From: Desulfobacterales bacterium
GTDB taxonomy: Bacteria; Desulfobacterota; Desulfobulbia; Desulfobulbales; BM004
Assembly: GCA_030621655.1 (NCBI GenBank)
Contig: JAUXHH010000076.1
Span: 1 to 7,524 of the forward strand
Direction: 5' to 3'
DNA length: 7,524 nucleotides
Shown here in pieces: positions 1 to 6,745 of this stretch; positions within the stretch are counted from its first letter, which is position 1, and every line of letters begins with the position of its first letter. Both the position numbers and the translations under genes were made by a program. A model generated the notes under the pieces. It searched no databases. It saw nothing but the letters and a program-made list of their open reading frames with translations, and had not been told where the DNA came from.

Positions 1-1535
1 ACCTTGGCGAAACGGTTACTGATGCGGTTGTGACAGTACCTGCATATTTTAACGACAGTCAGCGCCAGGCGACCAAAGATGCAGGACGTATTGCCGGTTT
101 AAATGTGCAGCGCATCATAAACGAGCCGACCGCAGCCTCACTGGCCTATGGCCTGGACAAGAAAGGTGAAGAGAAAATTGCTGTTTTTGACCTTGGTGGC
201 GGAACGTTTGATATTTCTATCCTGGAAATAGGGGATGGCGTATTCGAAGTAAAATCAACCCATGGAGATACATTCCTCGGTGGCGAAGATTTCGATATGC
301 GAATCGTCAACTGGCTCGCAGATGAGTTCAAGCGTGACCAGGGAATTGATTTGCGTCAGGACAAGATGGCCCTGCAGCGCCTTAAGGAAGAAGGCGAAAA
401 GGCTAAGATGGAGCTTTCCACCACCATGGAAACCACAATAAACCTGCCGTTTATTACAGCGGACTCCTCAGGTCCCAAACATCTTAATATAAAGCTTACC
501 AGAGCAAAACTTGAAAGTCTGGTTGAGGATTTGATTGAACGTACTGTTGGTCCCTGCAAGACAGCATTGAAAGATGCCGGCCTTTCCATTTCGGATATCG
601 ATGAGGTTATCCTGGTGGGTGGCATGACAAGAATGCCTAAAGTCCAGGAGAGGGTTAAGGAACTCTTCGGCAAGGAGCCCCATAAGGGAGTGAATCCCGA
701 TGAGGTGGTTGCTATAGGTGCTGCGATCCAGGGCGGTGTGCTTCGGGGAGACGTGAAAGATGTTCTTCTCCTTGATGTTACTCCTCTCTCTTTGGGTATC
801 GAAACCCTGGGCGGTGTATTCACCAAGCTCATTGAAAAAAATACTACGGTACCTACTAAAAAGAGCCAGATTTTTTCGACGGCGGCTGACAACCAGCCGG
901 CAGTATCCATTCATGTGCTGCAGGGCGAAAGGGAGATGGCGTCAAATAACAAGACTATAGGACGTTTTGAGTTGACCAATATACCTCCGGCACCGCGTGG
1001 TTTACCGCAGATCGAGGTAACTTTTGATTTGGATGCCAATGGTATCCTGCACGTATCGGCAAAGGATATGGGAACCGGCAAGGAACAATCAATCAAGATT
1101 ACGGCTTCCAGCGGACTGTCCGAAGATGAAATCAAGAAAATGCAGCAGGATGCAGAACTGCATGCCGATGAGGATAAAAAACGGAAAGAACTGGTTGAGG
1201 CTGTAAACCAGGCTGACTCTTTGGTGTACGCAACCGAGAAAAGTTTGAAGGATCTCGGTGACAAGGTGGATGCTGAAACCAAGTCCAAGGTTGAAGAGGA
1301 GATAGACTCCCTGAAGAAGATCATTGAGAAAGGCGACAATGTCGATGATCTGAAAAAGGGAATCGAGTCATTGACCCAGGCTTCACATAAGCTGGCCGAG
1401 ATAATGTATTCCCAGGCCACTCAAGATCAGGCGGGCCCGCAGTCAGGTGGTGACGGCCCTGAAGCAGGCGGTCCGACTGGTGAAGACAAAACGGACGAGG
1501 ATGTTGTTGATGCTGATTTTGAAGAGGTAAAATAG
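1..1535 (+). CDS. dnaK: Chaperone protein DnaK (Hsp70), 5'-truncated by the window edge
   Basis: ATP-driven cytoplasmic Hsp70 chaperone that binds exposed hydrophobic segments of client proteins, normally with DnaJ and GrpE. The reading frame is open to the left edge. The first full codon (position 3) reads LGETVTDAV, matching E. coli DnaK from about residue 131, so roughly 130 residues are missing; 510 codons remain, giving about 640 in all, the normal length. The GTG at position 30 is an internal valine (VTVPAYF), not a start. Visible motifs are NEPTAA (from 120), the phosphate-binding DLGGGTFD (from 189, with the conserved Thr at 204-206), VILVGG (from 606) and the interdomain linker VLLLDV (762-779). 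The substrate-binding domain and helical lid follow. A Gly-rich spacer leads to the acidic tail DVVDADFEEVK, typical of bacterial DnaK. A strong terminator lies 41 nt after the stop, so no dnaJ is co-transcribed directly downstream. Identification is certain. Confidence 0.98.
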   Translation, partial: LGETVTDAVVTVPAYFNDSQRQATKDAGRIAGLNVQRIINEPTAASLAYGLDKKGEEKIAVFDLGGGTFDISILEIGDGVFEVKSTHGDTFLGGEDFDMRIVNWLADEFKRDQGIDLRQDKMALQRLKEEGEKAKMELSTTMETTINLPFITADSSGPKHLNIKLTRAKLESLVEDLIERTVGPCKTALKDAGLSISDIDEVILVGGMTRMPKVQERVKELFGKEPHKGVNPDEVVAIGAAIQGGVLRGDVKDVLLLDVTPLSLGIETLGGVFTKLIEKNTTVPTKKSQIFSTAADNQPAVSIHVLQGEREMASNNKTIGRFELTNIPPAPRGLPQIEVTFDLDANGILHVSAKDMGTGKEQSIKITASSGLSEDEIKKMQQDAELHADEDKKRKELVEAVNQADSLVYATEKSLKDLGDKVDAETKSKVEEEIDSLKKIIEKGDNVDDLKKGIESLTQASHKLAEIMYSQATQDQAGPQSGGDGPEAGGPTGEDKTDEDVVDADFEEVK

Positions 1536-1576
1536 GCTTCGACAGTCTTTTATAAGAAATATAAAATCATAACTTC

Positions 1577-1616
1577 AAGGAGGATGCGGAAGCGCATCCT
1601 CCTTTTTTTGTTTTTT
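1577..1616 (+). terminator. Intrinsic terminator after dnaK
   Basis: A perfect 12-bp stem (1577-1588 with 1593-1604, AAGGAGGATGCG and its complement) closes a four-base GAAG loop. It is followed by seven T, one G and six T up to 1616. This is a classical Rho-independent terminator, 41 nt after the dnaK stop codon. The AAGGAGG in the left arm resembles a ribosome-binding site, but no suitable start follows it. Confidence 0.95.
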
Positions 1617-1630
1617 GAGAGAGAACTCTT

Positions 1631-1659
1631 TTGCAAATACAAAAAATAAGAGCTATAGA
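1631..1659 (+). promoter_or_regulatory. Candidate sigma-70 promoter for trpS
   Basis: TTGCAA (1631-1636) and TATAGA (1654-1659) are separated by exactly 17 bp, and each matches four of six consensus bases. It lies just after the dnaK terminator, where a new promoter is needed. Transcription would begin near 1666 and leave a leader of about 150 nt before trpS. I see no T-box or clear attenuator in that leader. Assigned by eye only. Confidence 0.4.
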
Positions 1660-1815
1660 CTATTTTCAGTTCAATATCCATGCATGAGCAGGCAAGTGGG
1701 GGAATTGATATATTGAATAGTCTTGTCTGGTTGCATTTTGGGATGTGATTATATCAAATGTAGCAAATCACTAATAAATTAAACACGATACTCATATACA
1801 TCTAAGGACAACCAA

Positions 1816-2781
1816 ATGAAAATATTGTCAGGTATCCAGCCCTCAGGCCAACTGCATATTGGAAACTATTTCGGCATGATGCTGCCCATGATCCGCAACA
1901 TGGAAAAGGGTGAACTCTACGCTTTTGTTGTTAATCTGCACGCATTGACATCAGTGCATGACCGGGAAAAACTTACCATGGGCACCCTTGAGGCTGCAGC
2001 TGATTTCATTGCTTTGGGACTCGATCCGGAGAGGTGCATCTTCTGGGTACAGGGTGATGTGCCGGAGGTGACTGAATTGACCTGGATACTGTCAACTCTT
2101 ACATCCATGGGGCTTCTTGAGCGTTGCCATTCTTACAAGGATAAGGTCGCCAAGGGCATAGCCCCAAGCCATGGCCTGTTTTCCTATCCGGTTTTGATGG
2201 CGGCAGATATTTTGCTTTACCAGGCAGAAATTGTACCGGTTGGCAAGGATCAGAAACAGCATCTGGAGGTAGCGCGGGATATCGGCATTCGGTTCAACCA
2301 TATTTTTGGTGAAACCTTTGTTATTCCTGAGCCGGCTATAGCAGAAAGTGTAGCCACAGTGCCGGGTCTTGACGGCCAGAAGATGTCAAAATCATACGGT
2401 AATACCATCCCCATCTTTTTAGAAGGAAAACAACTCAAGAAACAGGTAATGGCAATTCAGACAGACTCAACGCCGGTTGAGGAACCAAAGGATCCTGATG
2501 CATGCAACCTTTACAATATTTTTAAGCTCTTTGCCACGGCTGACCGGCTGGCAGAAATCAGGAAACTCTATGTGGATGGGGGTGCTGCGTACGGTTATAT
2601 CAAGCTGGAACTTGTAGATCTCATTGGGGATTACTTTAAAGAAGCCCGTGAGAAGCGGGCCGGACTTCTGCAGGATAAATACTCTCTGAAAAAGATACTG
2701 GCCCAAGGGGCTCAGAAGGCGCGGGATAAAGCAGCCCCAACCCTTGACCTGGTCCGGCAAAGGGTGGGGCTGAAATACTAA
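1816..2781 (+). CDS. trpS: Tryptophanyl-tRNA synthetase
   Basis: Charges tRNA-Trp with tryptophan using ATP; a cytoplasmic class I aminoacyl-tRNA synthetase that normally works as a homodimer. The protein has 321 residues, close to the usual 325-335. The N-terminal Rossmann part has the HIGH-type motif as HIGN (residues 14-17) within GIQPSGQLHIGNYFG. The tryptophan-pocket region reads MAADILLYQAEIVPVGKDQKQHLE (about 128-151; Asp131 lies in the conserved AADIL segment). The second class signature is KMSKS (189-193). The C-terminal helical part (about 225-321) is intact. The ATG at 1816 is preceded by AAGGA at 1804-1808, seven bases upstream, and the family's usual N-terminus starts here. The gene stands alone, with a strong terminator behind it upstream and a convergent gene downstream. 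Confidence 0.97.
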   Translation: MKILSGIQPSGQLHIGNYFGMMLPMIRNMEKGELYAFVVNLHALTSVHDREKLTMGTLEAAADFIALGLDPERCIFWVQGDVPEVTELTWILSTLTSMGLLERCHSYKDKVAKGIAPSHGLFSYPVLMAADILLYQAEIVPVGKDQKQHLEVARDIGIRFNHIFGETFVIPEPAIAESVATVPGLDGQKMSKSYGNTIPIFLEGKQLKKQVMAIQTDSTPVEEPKDPDACNLYNIFKLFATADRLAEIRKLYVDGGAAYGYIKLELVDLIGDYFKEAREKRAGLLQDKYSLKKILAQGAQKARDKAAPTLDLVRQRVGLKY

Positions 2782-2804
2782 CTGAAAGCCTTCGGCATTC
2801 AGTT
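2780..2804 (+). terminator. Hairpin at the trpS stop; possible weak or Rho-assisted terminator
   Basis: AACTGAA (2780-2786) pairs with TTCAGTT (2798-2804). Beyond an A/A mismatch, GCC (2788-2790) pairs with GGC (2794-2796) around a TTC loop. The hairpin overlaps the last bases of trpS. No run of T follows on either strand, so it does not qualify as a standard intrinsic terminator. It may stabilise the mRNA end or help termination in the short convergent gap. Confidence 0.4.
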
Positions 2805-2826
2805 AAATTCTGAATTAAGAATGTAA

Positions 2827-2865
2827 AATGTAGAATTTATAATTTTGAATTTTTAATTCTACATT
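2827..2865. repeat. AT-rich inverted repeat between convergent genes
   Basis: A perfect 11-bp inverted repeat, AATGTAGAATT (2827-2837) and AATTCTACATT (2855-2865), encloses 17 AT-rich bases. It begins at the base after the stop codon of the minus-strand PPIase gene. Read on the minus strand the stem is followed by only a short T stretch, so it is at best a weak terminator for that gene; on the plus strand no T run follows. The flanks contain more AATTC/GAATT units (2806-2816 and 2847-2860), which gives the gap a repetitive look. It could be a terminator or a copy of a small dispersed palindromic element; one window cannot decide. Confidence 0.55.
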
Positions 2866-3903
2866 CTAGAAGTCCAGCAGTTCAACCTCAAAAACCAGGG
2901 TTGAATTTGGGGGGATGGGCCCTCGGCCTCCTGATCCGTACGCCAATTGCGGCGGGATGACGAGGATTCTCTTTTCCCCTTTTTTCATATCGAGCAGGGC
3001 TTCATCCCAACCCTTGATCACCCTGCCTGTTCCAACGGGGAAGCGTATTGGATCCCCCCTGTCAACAGAGCTATCAAACTTGCTGCCATCCAGGAACATG
3101 CCGGTATAATGAGCGCTTATCGTGTCTCCGGAATTTGGCTTTGCCTCTCCGCTTCCAGTTTTTTCAACCTGATACATCAGGCCGGAATCTGTTTTTTGAA
3201 GATTAGGCCATTTCTTTTTGATCATGGCCATATCTTCTTCATTTTGTTTTTGAGATTTCTCTGCTTTTCTCTTATCAATTCCGCTAAGCAGTTTATCAAA
3301 TGCTTCCTGGTCAGCTTTAAAAGATTTTGCCTTGTCTCCAATTCTGATAATTTCAACTGTTGTTATGGTGTCACCCTTTTTGATTGCATTCACAACGTCC
3401 TGACCTGAGACTACATGGCCGAAGACAGAATGCTTATTGTCAAGATGGGGTGTAGGGACATGAGTGATAAAAAACTGGCTGCCGTTAGTGCGTGGGCCTG
3501 CATTTGCCATGGAGAGAATGCCCGGACGGTCATGTTTCAAACTGGGGTCGAATTCATCTTGAAATTTGTAGCCCGGGCCGCCTGTGCCTGATCCAAGAGG
3601 ACAGCCGCCCTGGATCATAAAGTTATCAATTACCCGGTGAAATTTAAGGCCGTCATAATAGCGGCCACTGGTCCTGCCCTTGGAATCCTTGAAGTCTTTG
3701 GTGCCCTCGGCAAGACCCGCGAAATTCGTAACGGTCAGAGGTGTTTTTTCAAATTCAAGCTTAATGGTTATATCACCCTTTGAGGTAATAAATTTTGCAT
3801 ACAATCCATCGTCAAGTTTTGTTTCAGCAGCCATGATTTCCCCTTTTGTGCTGTTGCAGAGTGCAATTAAAAAAATAATAAATATCAACAGGTAACGTTT
3901 CAT
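2866..3903 (-). CDS. Exported cyclophilin-FKBP fusion peptidyl-prolyl cis-trans isomerase
   Basis: A protein of 345 residues combining two unrelated prolyl isomerase folds, expected to speed Xaa-Pro isomerisation during folding, probably in the periplasm. Residues 1-18 look like a signal peptide (MKR, hydrophobic 5-15, plausible cleavage after CNS); LIALC is a poor lipobox. Cyclophilin covers about 33-190: catalytic FHRVIDNFMIQGG (88-100, with Arg90, Phe95, Gln98), MANAGPRTNGSQFF (132-145), His158; His153 replaces the Trp of human CypA. A Lys/Glu-rich linker (about 192-235) follows. FKBP covers about 240-345: HYTG (265-268), FDSS (276-279), Arg282, VIKGW (295-299), AYG (321-323), and the end FEVELLDF. 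I chose the ATG at 3903 because AAGGAG (3911-3916) lies seven bases upstream and a signal peptide begins there. The frame runs on to 4023, but that extension lacks such support. A second start at 3834 is possible (see findings). Both domains look complete. Confidence 0.92.
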   Translation of the reverse strand: MKRYLLIFIIFLIALCNSTKGEIMAAETKLDDGLYAKFITSKGDITIKLEFEKTPLTVTNFAGLAEGTKDFKDSKGRTSGRYYDGLKFHRVIDNFMIQGGCPLGSGTGGPGYKFQDEFDPSLKHDRPGILSMANAGPRTNGSQFFITHVPTPHLDNKHSVFGHVVSGQDVVNAIKKGDTITTVEIIRIGDKAKSFKADQEAFDKLLSGIDKRKAEKSQKQNEEDMAMIKKKWPNLQKTDSGLMYQVEKTGSGEAKPNSGDTISAHYTGMFLDGSKFDSSVDRGDPIRFPVGTGRVIKGWDEALLDMKKGEKRILVIPPQLAYGSGGRGPIPPNSTLVFEVELLDF

Positions 3904-3910
3904 AATATCT

Positions 3911-3964
3911 CTCCTTGCCAAGCCGGCAACAAAACCTAACGAATTTGCTCGGTTTGCCGGCAAA
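3911..3964 (-). promoter_or_regulatory. Structured leader of the PPIase gene with competing hairpins and the ribosome-binding site
   Basis: In the minus-strand mRNA, GCCGGCAA (complement of 3954-3961) can pair with TTGCCGGC (complement of 3922-3929). Flanking AAACC/GGTTT could extend this with a bulge. A second hairpin pairs TTGCC (complement of 3925-3929) with GGCAA (complement of 3915-3919). It reuses part of the first stem and covers the first two bases of the AAGGAG ribosome-binding site (3911-3916). The two folds exclude each other. At the DNA level, TTTGCCGGCAAA (3953-3964) is a perfect 12-bp palindrome, and a related GCCGGC core lies at 3922-3927, about 34 bp away centre to centre, so a protein operator is an equal alternative. 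Seen by eye; no folding energy was calculated. Confidence 0.4.
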
Positions 3965-4025
3965 AAAATTATCATCAAGTTAAGCAAATATTGTTTGGTG
4001 AAAATCTTTGATAAAAGGTTCACCT

Positions 4026-4054
4026 TGATTACAAGGCCATATGTCTATTGTCAA
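4026..4054 (-). promoter_or_regulatory. Tentative promoter for the PPIase gene
   Basis: On the minus strand there is a perfect -35 TTGACA (complement of 4049-4054). A 17-bp spacer leads to TAATCA (complement of 4026-4031), a poor -10. The inverted repeat CCTTG-ATTA-CAAGG (4023-4036) covers the -10 and could be an operator. Transcription from here would give a leader of about 115 nt containing the hairpins near the start codon. The weak -10 keeps this tentative. Confidence 0.28.
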
Positions 4055-4086
4055 GGCAAAAGTCAGCTTTCGATCCTATAATTATA

Positions 4087-4115
4087 TTGACGAAAAGAGG
4101 GATTAAGAGTTAAAT
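4087..4115 (+). promoter_or_regulatory. Candidate sigma-70 promoter for waaA
   Basis: TTGACG (4087-4092, five of six consensus bases) and TTAAAT (4110-4115, four of six) have a 17-bp spacer. Transcription would start near 4122, about 50 nt before the TTG start of waaA. A perfect TATAAT at 4077-4082 just upstream could be a second promoter, but has no recognisable -35 at the right distance. The region is AT-rich and lies between divergent genes, as expected for promoters. Confidence 0.45.
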
Positions 4116-4171
4116 GACACGATTTTTCTATAGCCCATAAAATTCAATTTTTAATCAGGTAGTATATACCT

Positions 4172-5464
4172 TTGCTTTACGGACTTTATCAACTTTTAGG
4201 CTGGTTGACGTTTATTATAGGAGCCCCTATTCTGCTCCTTTATAGTATTTGTACCGGTCGGTATCGTGAAGGACTGGTCCAGAGGTTGGGTTTTGTTGGA
4301 ACTGAATGGAAAAATCATGACCGGGCTTTGAGGATATGGCTGCATGGCGCTTCGGTTGGTGAGGTTCTGCTGGCCGGATTATTGATAAAGGAACTTGCTG
4401 TAATTTTACCGGAGGCTGAGTTTGTCCTTTCAACCATGACAGAGCAGGGCATGGAAATTGCCAGGAAACAGGCAGGTAATAAGGTTCGTTGTATCTACGC
4501 TCCCCTTGATCTTGTTGGAATAGTTGACAGAGCAATTCGCAGGATTCGGCCTACAGTGTATATTTGCCTGGAAACTGAGCTATGGCCTGCTTTCCTGTTG
4601 CAGGCTAAAAAGTCAGGCAGTAAACTTGTTATTTTGAATGGCAGATTAGGCGAGCGTTCATTTCAGCGCTATCAGTTGGCAAAAGGACCGATGACAAAAA
4701 TATTAGCCTGTTTTTCAATGATTTCTGTGATCCGGCCATCAGATGCAAAACGCTTTATAAGCCTGGGGGCTGAACCGGGAAAAGTAAGGGTGCTTGGCAA
4801 TGCTAAGTATGACCAGGATATGGAAAGCCTGGCATCTAAAAGCGAGGAACAATATCGCAGTTGGTTGAATTTGCATCCGGGCCAGTCTCTCTTGGTTGCC
4901 GGCAGCACCCATACCGGGGAAGAAGAGATGCTGCTCAGGGTTTTTCAGGATTTGAAGAAGGCGACAGGAATGCAGGATCTGGTCTGGGTCGTGGCTCCAA
5001 GACATTTACAGCGCTTGCCGGAAGTAGAGGCAATGTTCAAACAGAAGCAGGTCCCCTTTGAGCGCTTGAGCGATGTGAAAAGTTCTGAGCGTAAGACTGA
5101 CACTATCCTTGTTGACTCCATGGGAGATCTTGCCGGCATCTACTCGATTGCTTCGTATGTGTTCTGTGGGGGCAGCCTGGTTGAACGTGGCGGTCATAAC
5201 ATTATGGAAGCAGCGATATTGGGCAAACCGGTATTCTATGGGCCGAGTATGAATGATTTTTCCGATGCTGCGGAGCTTCTTGAATCAGTTGGTGGAGGTT
5301 TCCCGGTTAAAGGGCCTGAGGCCTTGACTGAGTCTATTCTTTATTTTATGGACCACCCGAAAGAGTATGATACTGCAGGCCTGCGGGCTTTGGAAATTGC
5401 TGCTACACAGCAAGGATCAGCCCGAAAGCAGGCAGAATTGGTAAAAGAGGTTCTCAACCAATGA
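4172..5464 (+). CDS. waaA: 3-deoxy-D-manno-octulosonic acid (Kdo) transferase
   Basis: Transfers Kdo from CMP-Kdo to the lipid A precursor at the inner face of the cytoplasmic membrane, an essential step of LPS inner-core assembly in many Gram-negatives (also called kdtA; family GT30). The protein has 430 residues, close to the usual 425. An N-terminal membrane segment (about 8-26) is followed by HGASVGE (58-64, with the glutamate expected to act as catalytic base), STMTEQG (87-93), ETELWP (134-139), NGRL (156-159), GSTHTGEEE (244-252), APRH (275-278) and GGSLVERGGHN (333-343), then EAA and GP of the CMP-sugar pocket. Whether it adds one Kdo or more cannot be read from these motifs. The start is TTG: an in-frame TAG at 4160-4162 leaves only this codon or a rare ATA at 4166, and no ATG occurs before residue 89. 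The only ribosome-site-like bases are AGG at 4157-4159, 12 bases away, so initiation may be weak. carA follows 83 bp downstream. Confidence 0.95.
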   Translation: MLYGLYQLLGWLTFIIGAPILLLYSICTGRYREGLVQRLGFVGTEWKNHDRALRIWLHGASVGEVLLAGLLIKELAVILPEAEFVLSTMTEQGMEIARKQAGNKVRCIYAPLDLVGIVDRAIRRIRPTVYICLETELWPAFLLQAKKSGSKLVILNGRLGERSFQRYQLAKGPMTKILACFSMISVIRPSDAKRFISLGAEPGKVRVLGNAKYDQDMESLASKSEEQYRSWLNLHPGQSLLVAGSTHTGEEEMLLRVFQDLKKATGMQDLVWVVAPRHLQRLPEVEAMFKQKQVPFERLSDVKSSERKTDTILVDSMGDLAGIYSIASYVFCGGSLVERGGHNIMEAAILGKPVFYGPSMNDFSDAAELLESVGGGFPVKGPEALTESILYFMDHPKEYDTAGLRALEIAATQQGSARKQAELVKEVLNQ

Positions 5465-5476
5465 CGAATTTGGTGT

Positions 5477-5505
5477 TTGCATTGTGTGGACATCGTAACT
5501 ATAAA
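5477..5505 (+). promoter_or_regulatory. Candidate sigma-70 promoter for carAB
   Basis: TTGCAT (5477-5482) and TATAAA (5500-5505, five of six consensus bases) are 17 bp apart in the gap between waaA and carA. The start of transcription would be near 5512, leaving only about 36 nt of leader. That is too short for a PyrR-type attenuator or similar pyrimidine-responsive leader. Read-through from waaA is also possible, since no terminator lies between the genes. Confidence 0.5.
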
Positions 5506-5547
5506 AAAATATCTTAAACCATAAAACAGGCATAAGAAGGAAAGAGT

Positions 5548-6657
5548 ATGAAAGCGCTTGTTGCTCTAGAGGATGGAACAATATTTGAAGGCGAGTCTTT
5601 CACCGGTCCAGGTGAGGCATTCGGTGAAATTGTTTTTAATACAGGAATGACCGGATATCAGGAGGTACTGACAGACCCTTCCTATAAAGGACAGATTGTC
5701 ATGATGACCTATCCCCTGATAGGCAATTACGGCATAAATCCGGAGGACATGGAATCCAAGCGTATTCAGCCGGAAGCCTTCCTGGTAAAGGAATATAATG
5801 CAATACCCAGCAATTTTCGTTCGACAACCACACTTGCAGCTTTTCTGCAACAGTATGGCATTCTGGGGGTTGAAGGCATAGACACCCGGGCTTTAACCAA
5901 ACATATCCGTCAGGCCGGGGCCATGAAAGGTGTTGTATCCACTAAAACTCTTGATCCTGTGCAACTGGTCAAAATGGCGCAGGATTCAGAAGGTCTGGTA
6001 GGCAAAGACATGGTGTGTGAAGTCACCTGTGACCAGCCATATGGCTGGTCGGAGACAGGCCCCAGTGATGGTAAAGGGTTTGCTACTGCTGCCGGCGGCA
6101 AATATAAGGTTGTTGTCATTGATTATGGGCTTAAATACAACCAGTTGAGAATTCTGGCGGACAAAGGCTGCAGTCTTCAGGTAGTTCCTGCAGGGACTGG
6201 ACCGGATGCAATTCTGGGTTTAGAGCCGGACGGCATTTTCCTGGCAAATGGTCCTGGAGATCCTGCTGGGGTTGCAGGAGTTGTGGAGACGGTCCGGGAG
6301 CTTCTCGGCAAAAAACCGATTTTCGGCATCTGCCTTGGACACCAGATTCTGGGCCTTGCCTACGGCGGCACGACATATAAGCTTAAGTTCGGTCATCGTG
6401 GCTCCAATCAGCCTGTTAAGGACCTGGAGACAGGTCACATAGAAATAACCGCGCAGAATCATGGTTTCTGTGTAGATCTGGATAGCCTTAATCCGGAAGA
6501 AGTGGAACTGACCCATGTCAATCTTAATGATGGCAGCTTAGAGGGCATGAAGCATAAAAAGTTCCCTGCCTTTTCAGTGCAGTACCATCCTGAGAATGCC
6601 CCGGGACCGCATGATTCTCTCTACCTGTTTGACCGGTTTGTTGAGATGATGAAGTAG
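5548..6657 (+). CDS. carA: Carbamoyl phosphate synthase small subunit (glutamine amidotransferase)
   Basis: Hydrolyses glutamine and passes ammonia through a tunnel to CarB, which makes carbamoyl phosphate for pyrimidine and arginine synthesis in the cytoplasm. It has 369 residues (E. coli CarA has 382). The N-terminal CPSase small-chain domain (about 1-150) opens ALVALEDGTIFEGESF and contains NTGMTGYQEVLTDPSY and EGIDTRALTKHIR. The class I amidotransferase domain (about 186-369) has ANGPGDP (233-239), the nucleophile Cys262 in GICLGHQ (260-266), GHRGSNQPV (282-290), QNHGF (303-307), and His347 and Glu349 in QYHPE (345-349), so the triad is complete. The ATG at 5548 has AAGGA (5537-5541) six bases upstream. 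carB follows after 88 bp on the same strand. Confidence 0.98.
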   Translation: MKALVALEDGTIFEGESFTGPGEAFGEIVFNTGMTGYQEVLTDPSYKGQIVMMTYPLIGNYGINPEDMESKRIQPEAFLVKEYNAIPSNFRSTTTLAAFLQQYGILGVEGIDTRALTKHIRQAGAMKGVVSTKTLDPVQLVKMAQDSEGLVGKDMVCEVTCDQPYGWSETGPSDGKGFATAAGGKYKVVVIDYGLKYNQLRILADKGCSLQVVPAGTGPDAILGLEPDGIFLANGPGDPAGVAGVVETVRELLGKKPIFGICLGHQILGLAYGGTTYKLKFGHRGSNQPVKDLETGHIEITAQNHGFCVDLDSLNPEEVELTHVNLNDGSLEGMKHKKFPAFSVQYHPENAPGPHDSLYLFDRFVEMMK

Positions 6658-6688
6658 AAATTTGTTGCCAGGCAGAGTGCACTGGAAG

Positions 6689-6716
6689 CAGACAATATAA
6701 ATGGTTGCTTTATAAT
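6689..6716 (+). promoter_or_regulatory. Possible internal promoter between carA and carB
   Basis: CAGACA (6689-6694, four of six -35 bases) lies 16 bp before a perfect TATAAT (6711-6716). The -10 also forms part of a small AT-rich hairpin, TTTATA (6709-6714) with TATAAA (6719-6724). The carA-carB gap of 88 bp is longer than in tightly coupled car operons, so a second promoter for carB is conceivable. AT-rich gaps often contain TATAAT by chance, so this stays tentative. Confidence 0.3.
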
Positions 6717-6745
6717 CATATAAAATTATATCAGTTAGCAAAACA

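Noticed and set aside
356..1420. Long minus-strand open frames opposite dnaK (184, 169 and 148 codons)
   Set aside because: Long antisense frames opposite hsp70 genes are a known by-product of dnaK codon use. The translations are Ser/Arg-rich with no recognisable domain and no ribosome-binding site was seen.
1577..1583. AAGGAGG as a ribosome-binding site
   Set aside because: It is the left arm of the dnaK terminator stem and no start codon follows at usable distance.
1680..1748. A 22-codon frame in the trpS leader with one Trp codon, considered as a tryptophan-sensing leader peptide
   Set aside because: It has a single Trp codon, no ribosome-binding site, and no terminator/antiterminator pair between it and trpS.
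2947..3408. Plus-strand frame of 153 codons opposite the PPIase gene
   Set aside because: It overlaps conserved FKBP and linker codons on the other strand, its protein resembles no family I know, and it has no start signals.
3904..4023. A 40-residue N-terminal extension of the PPIase (start at 4023)
   Set aside because: It has no obvious ribosome-binding site, would bury the signal peptide, and would translate through the leader hairpins. The ATG at 3903 has AAGGAG at ideal spacing.
6131..6516. Minus-strand frames opposite carA (81 and 98 codons)
   Set aside because: They lie wholly inside the strongly conserved amidotransferase domain of carA and show no domain or start signal.
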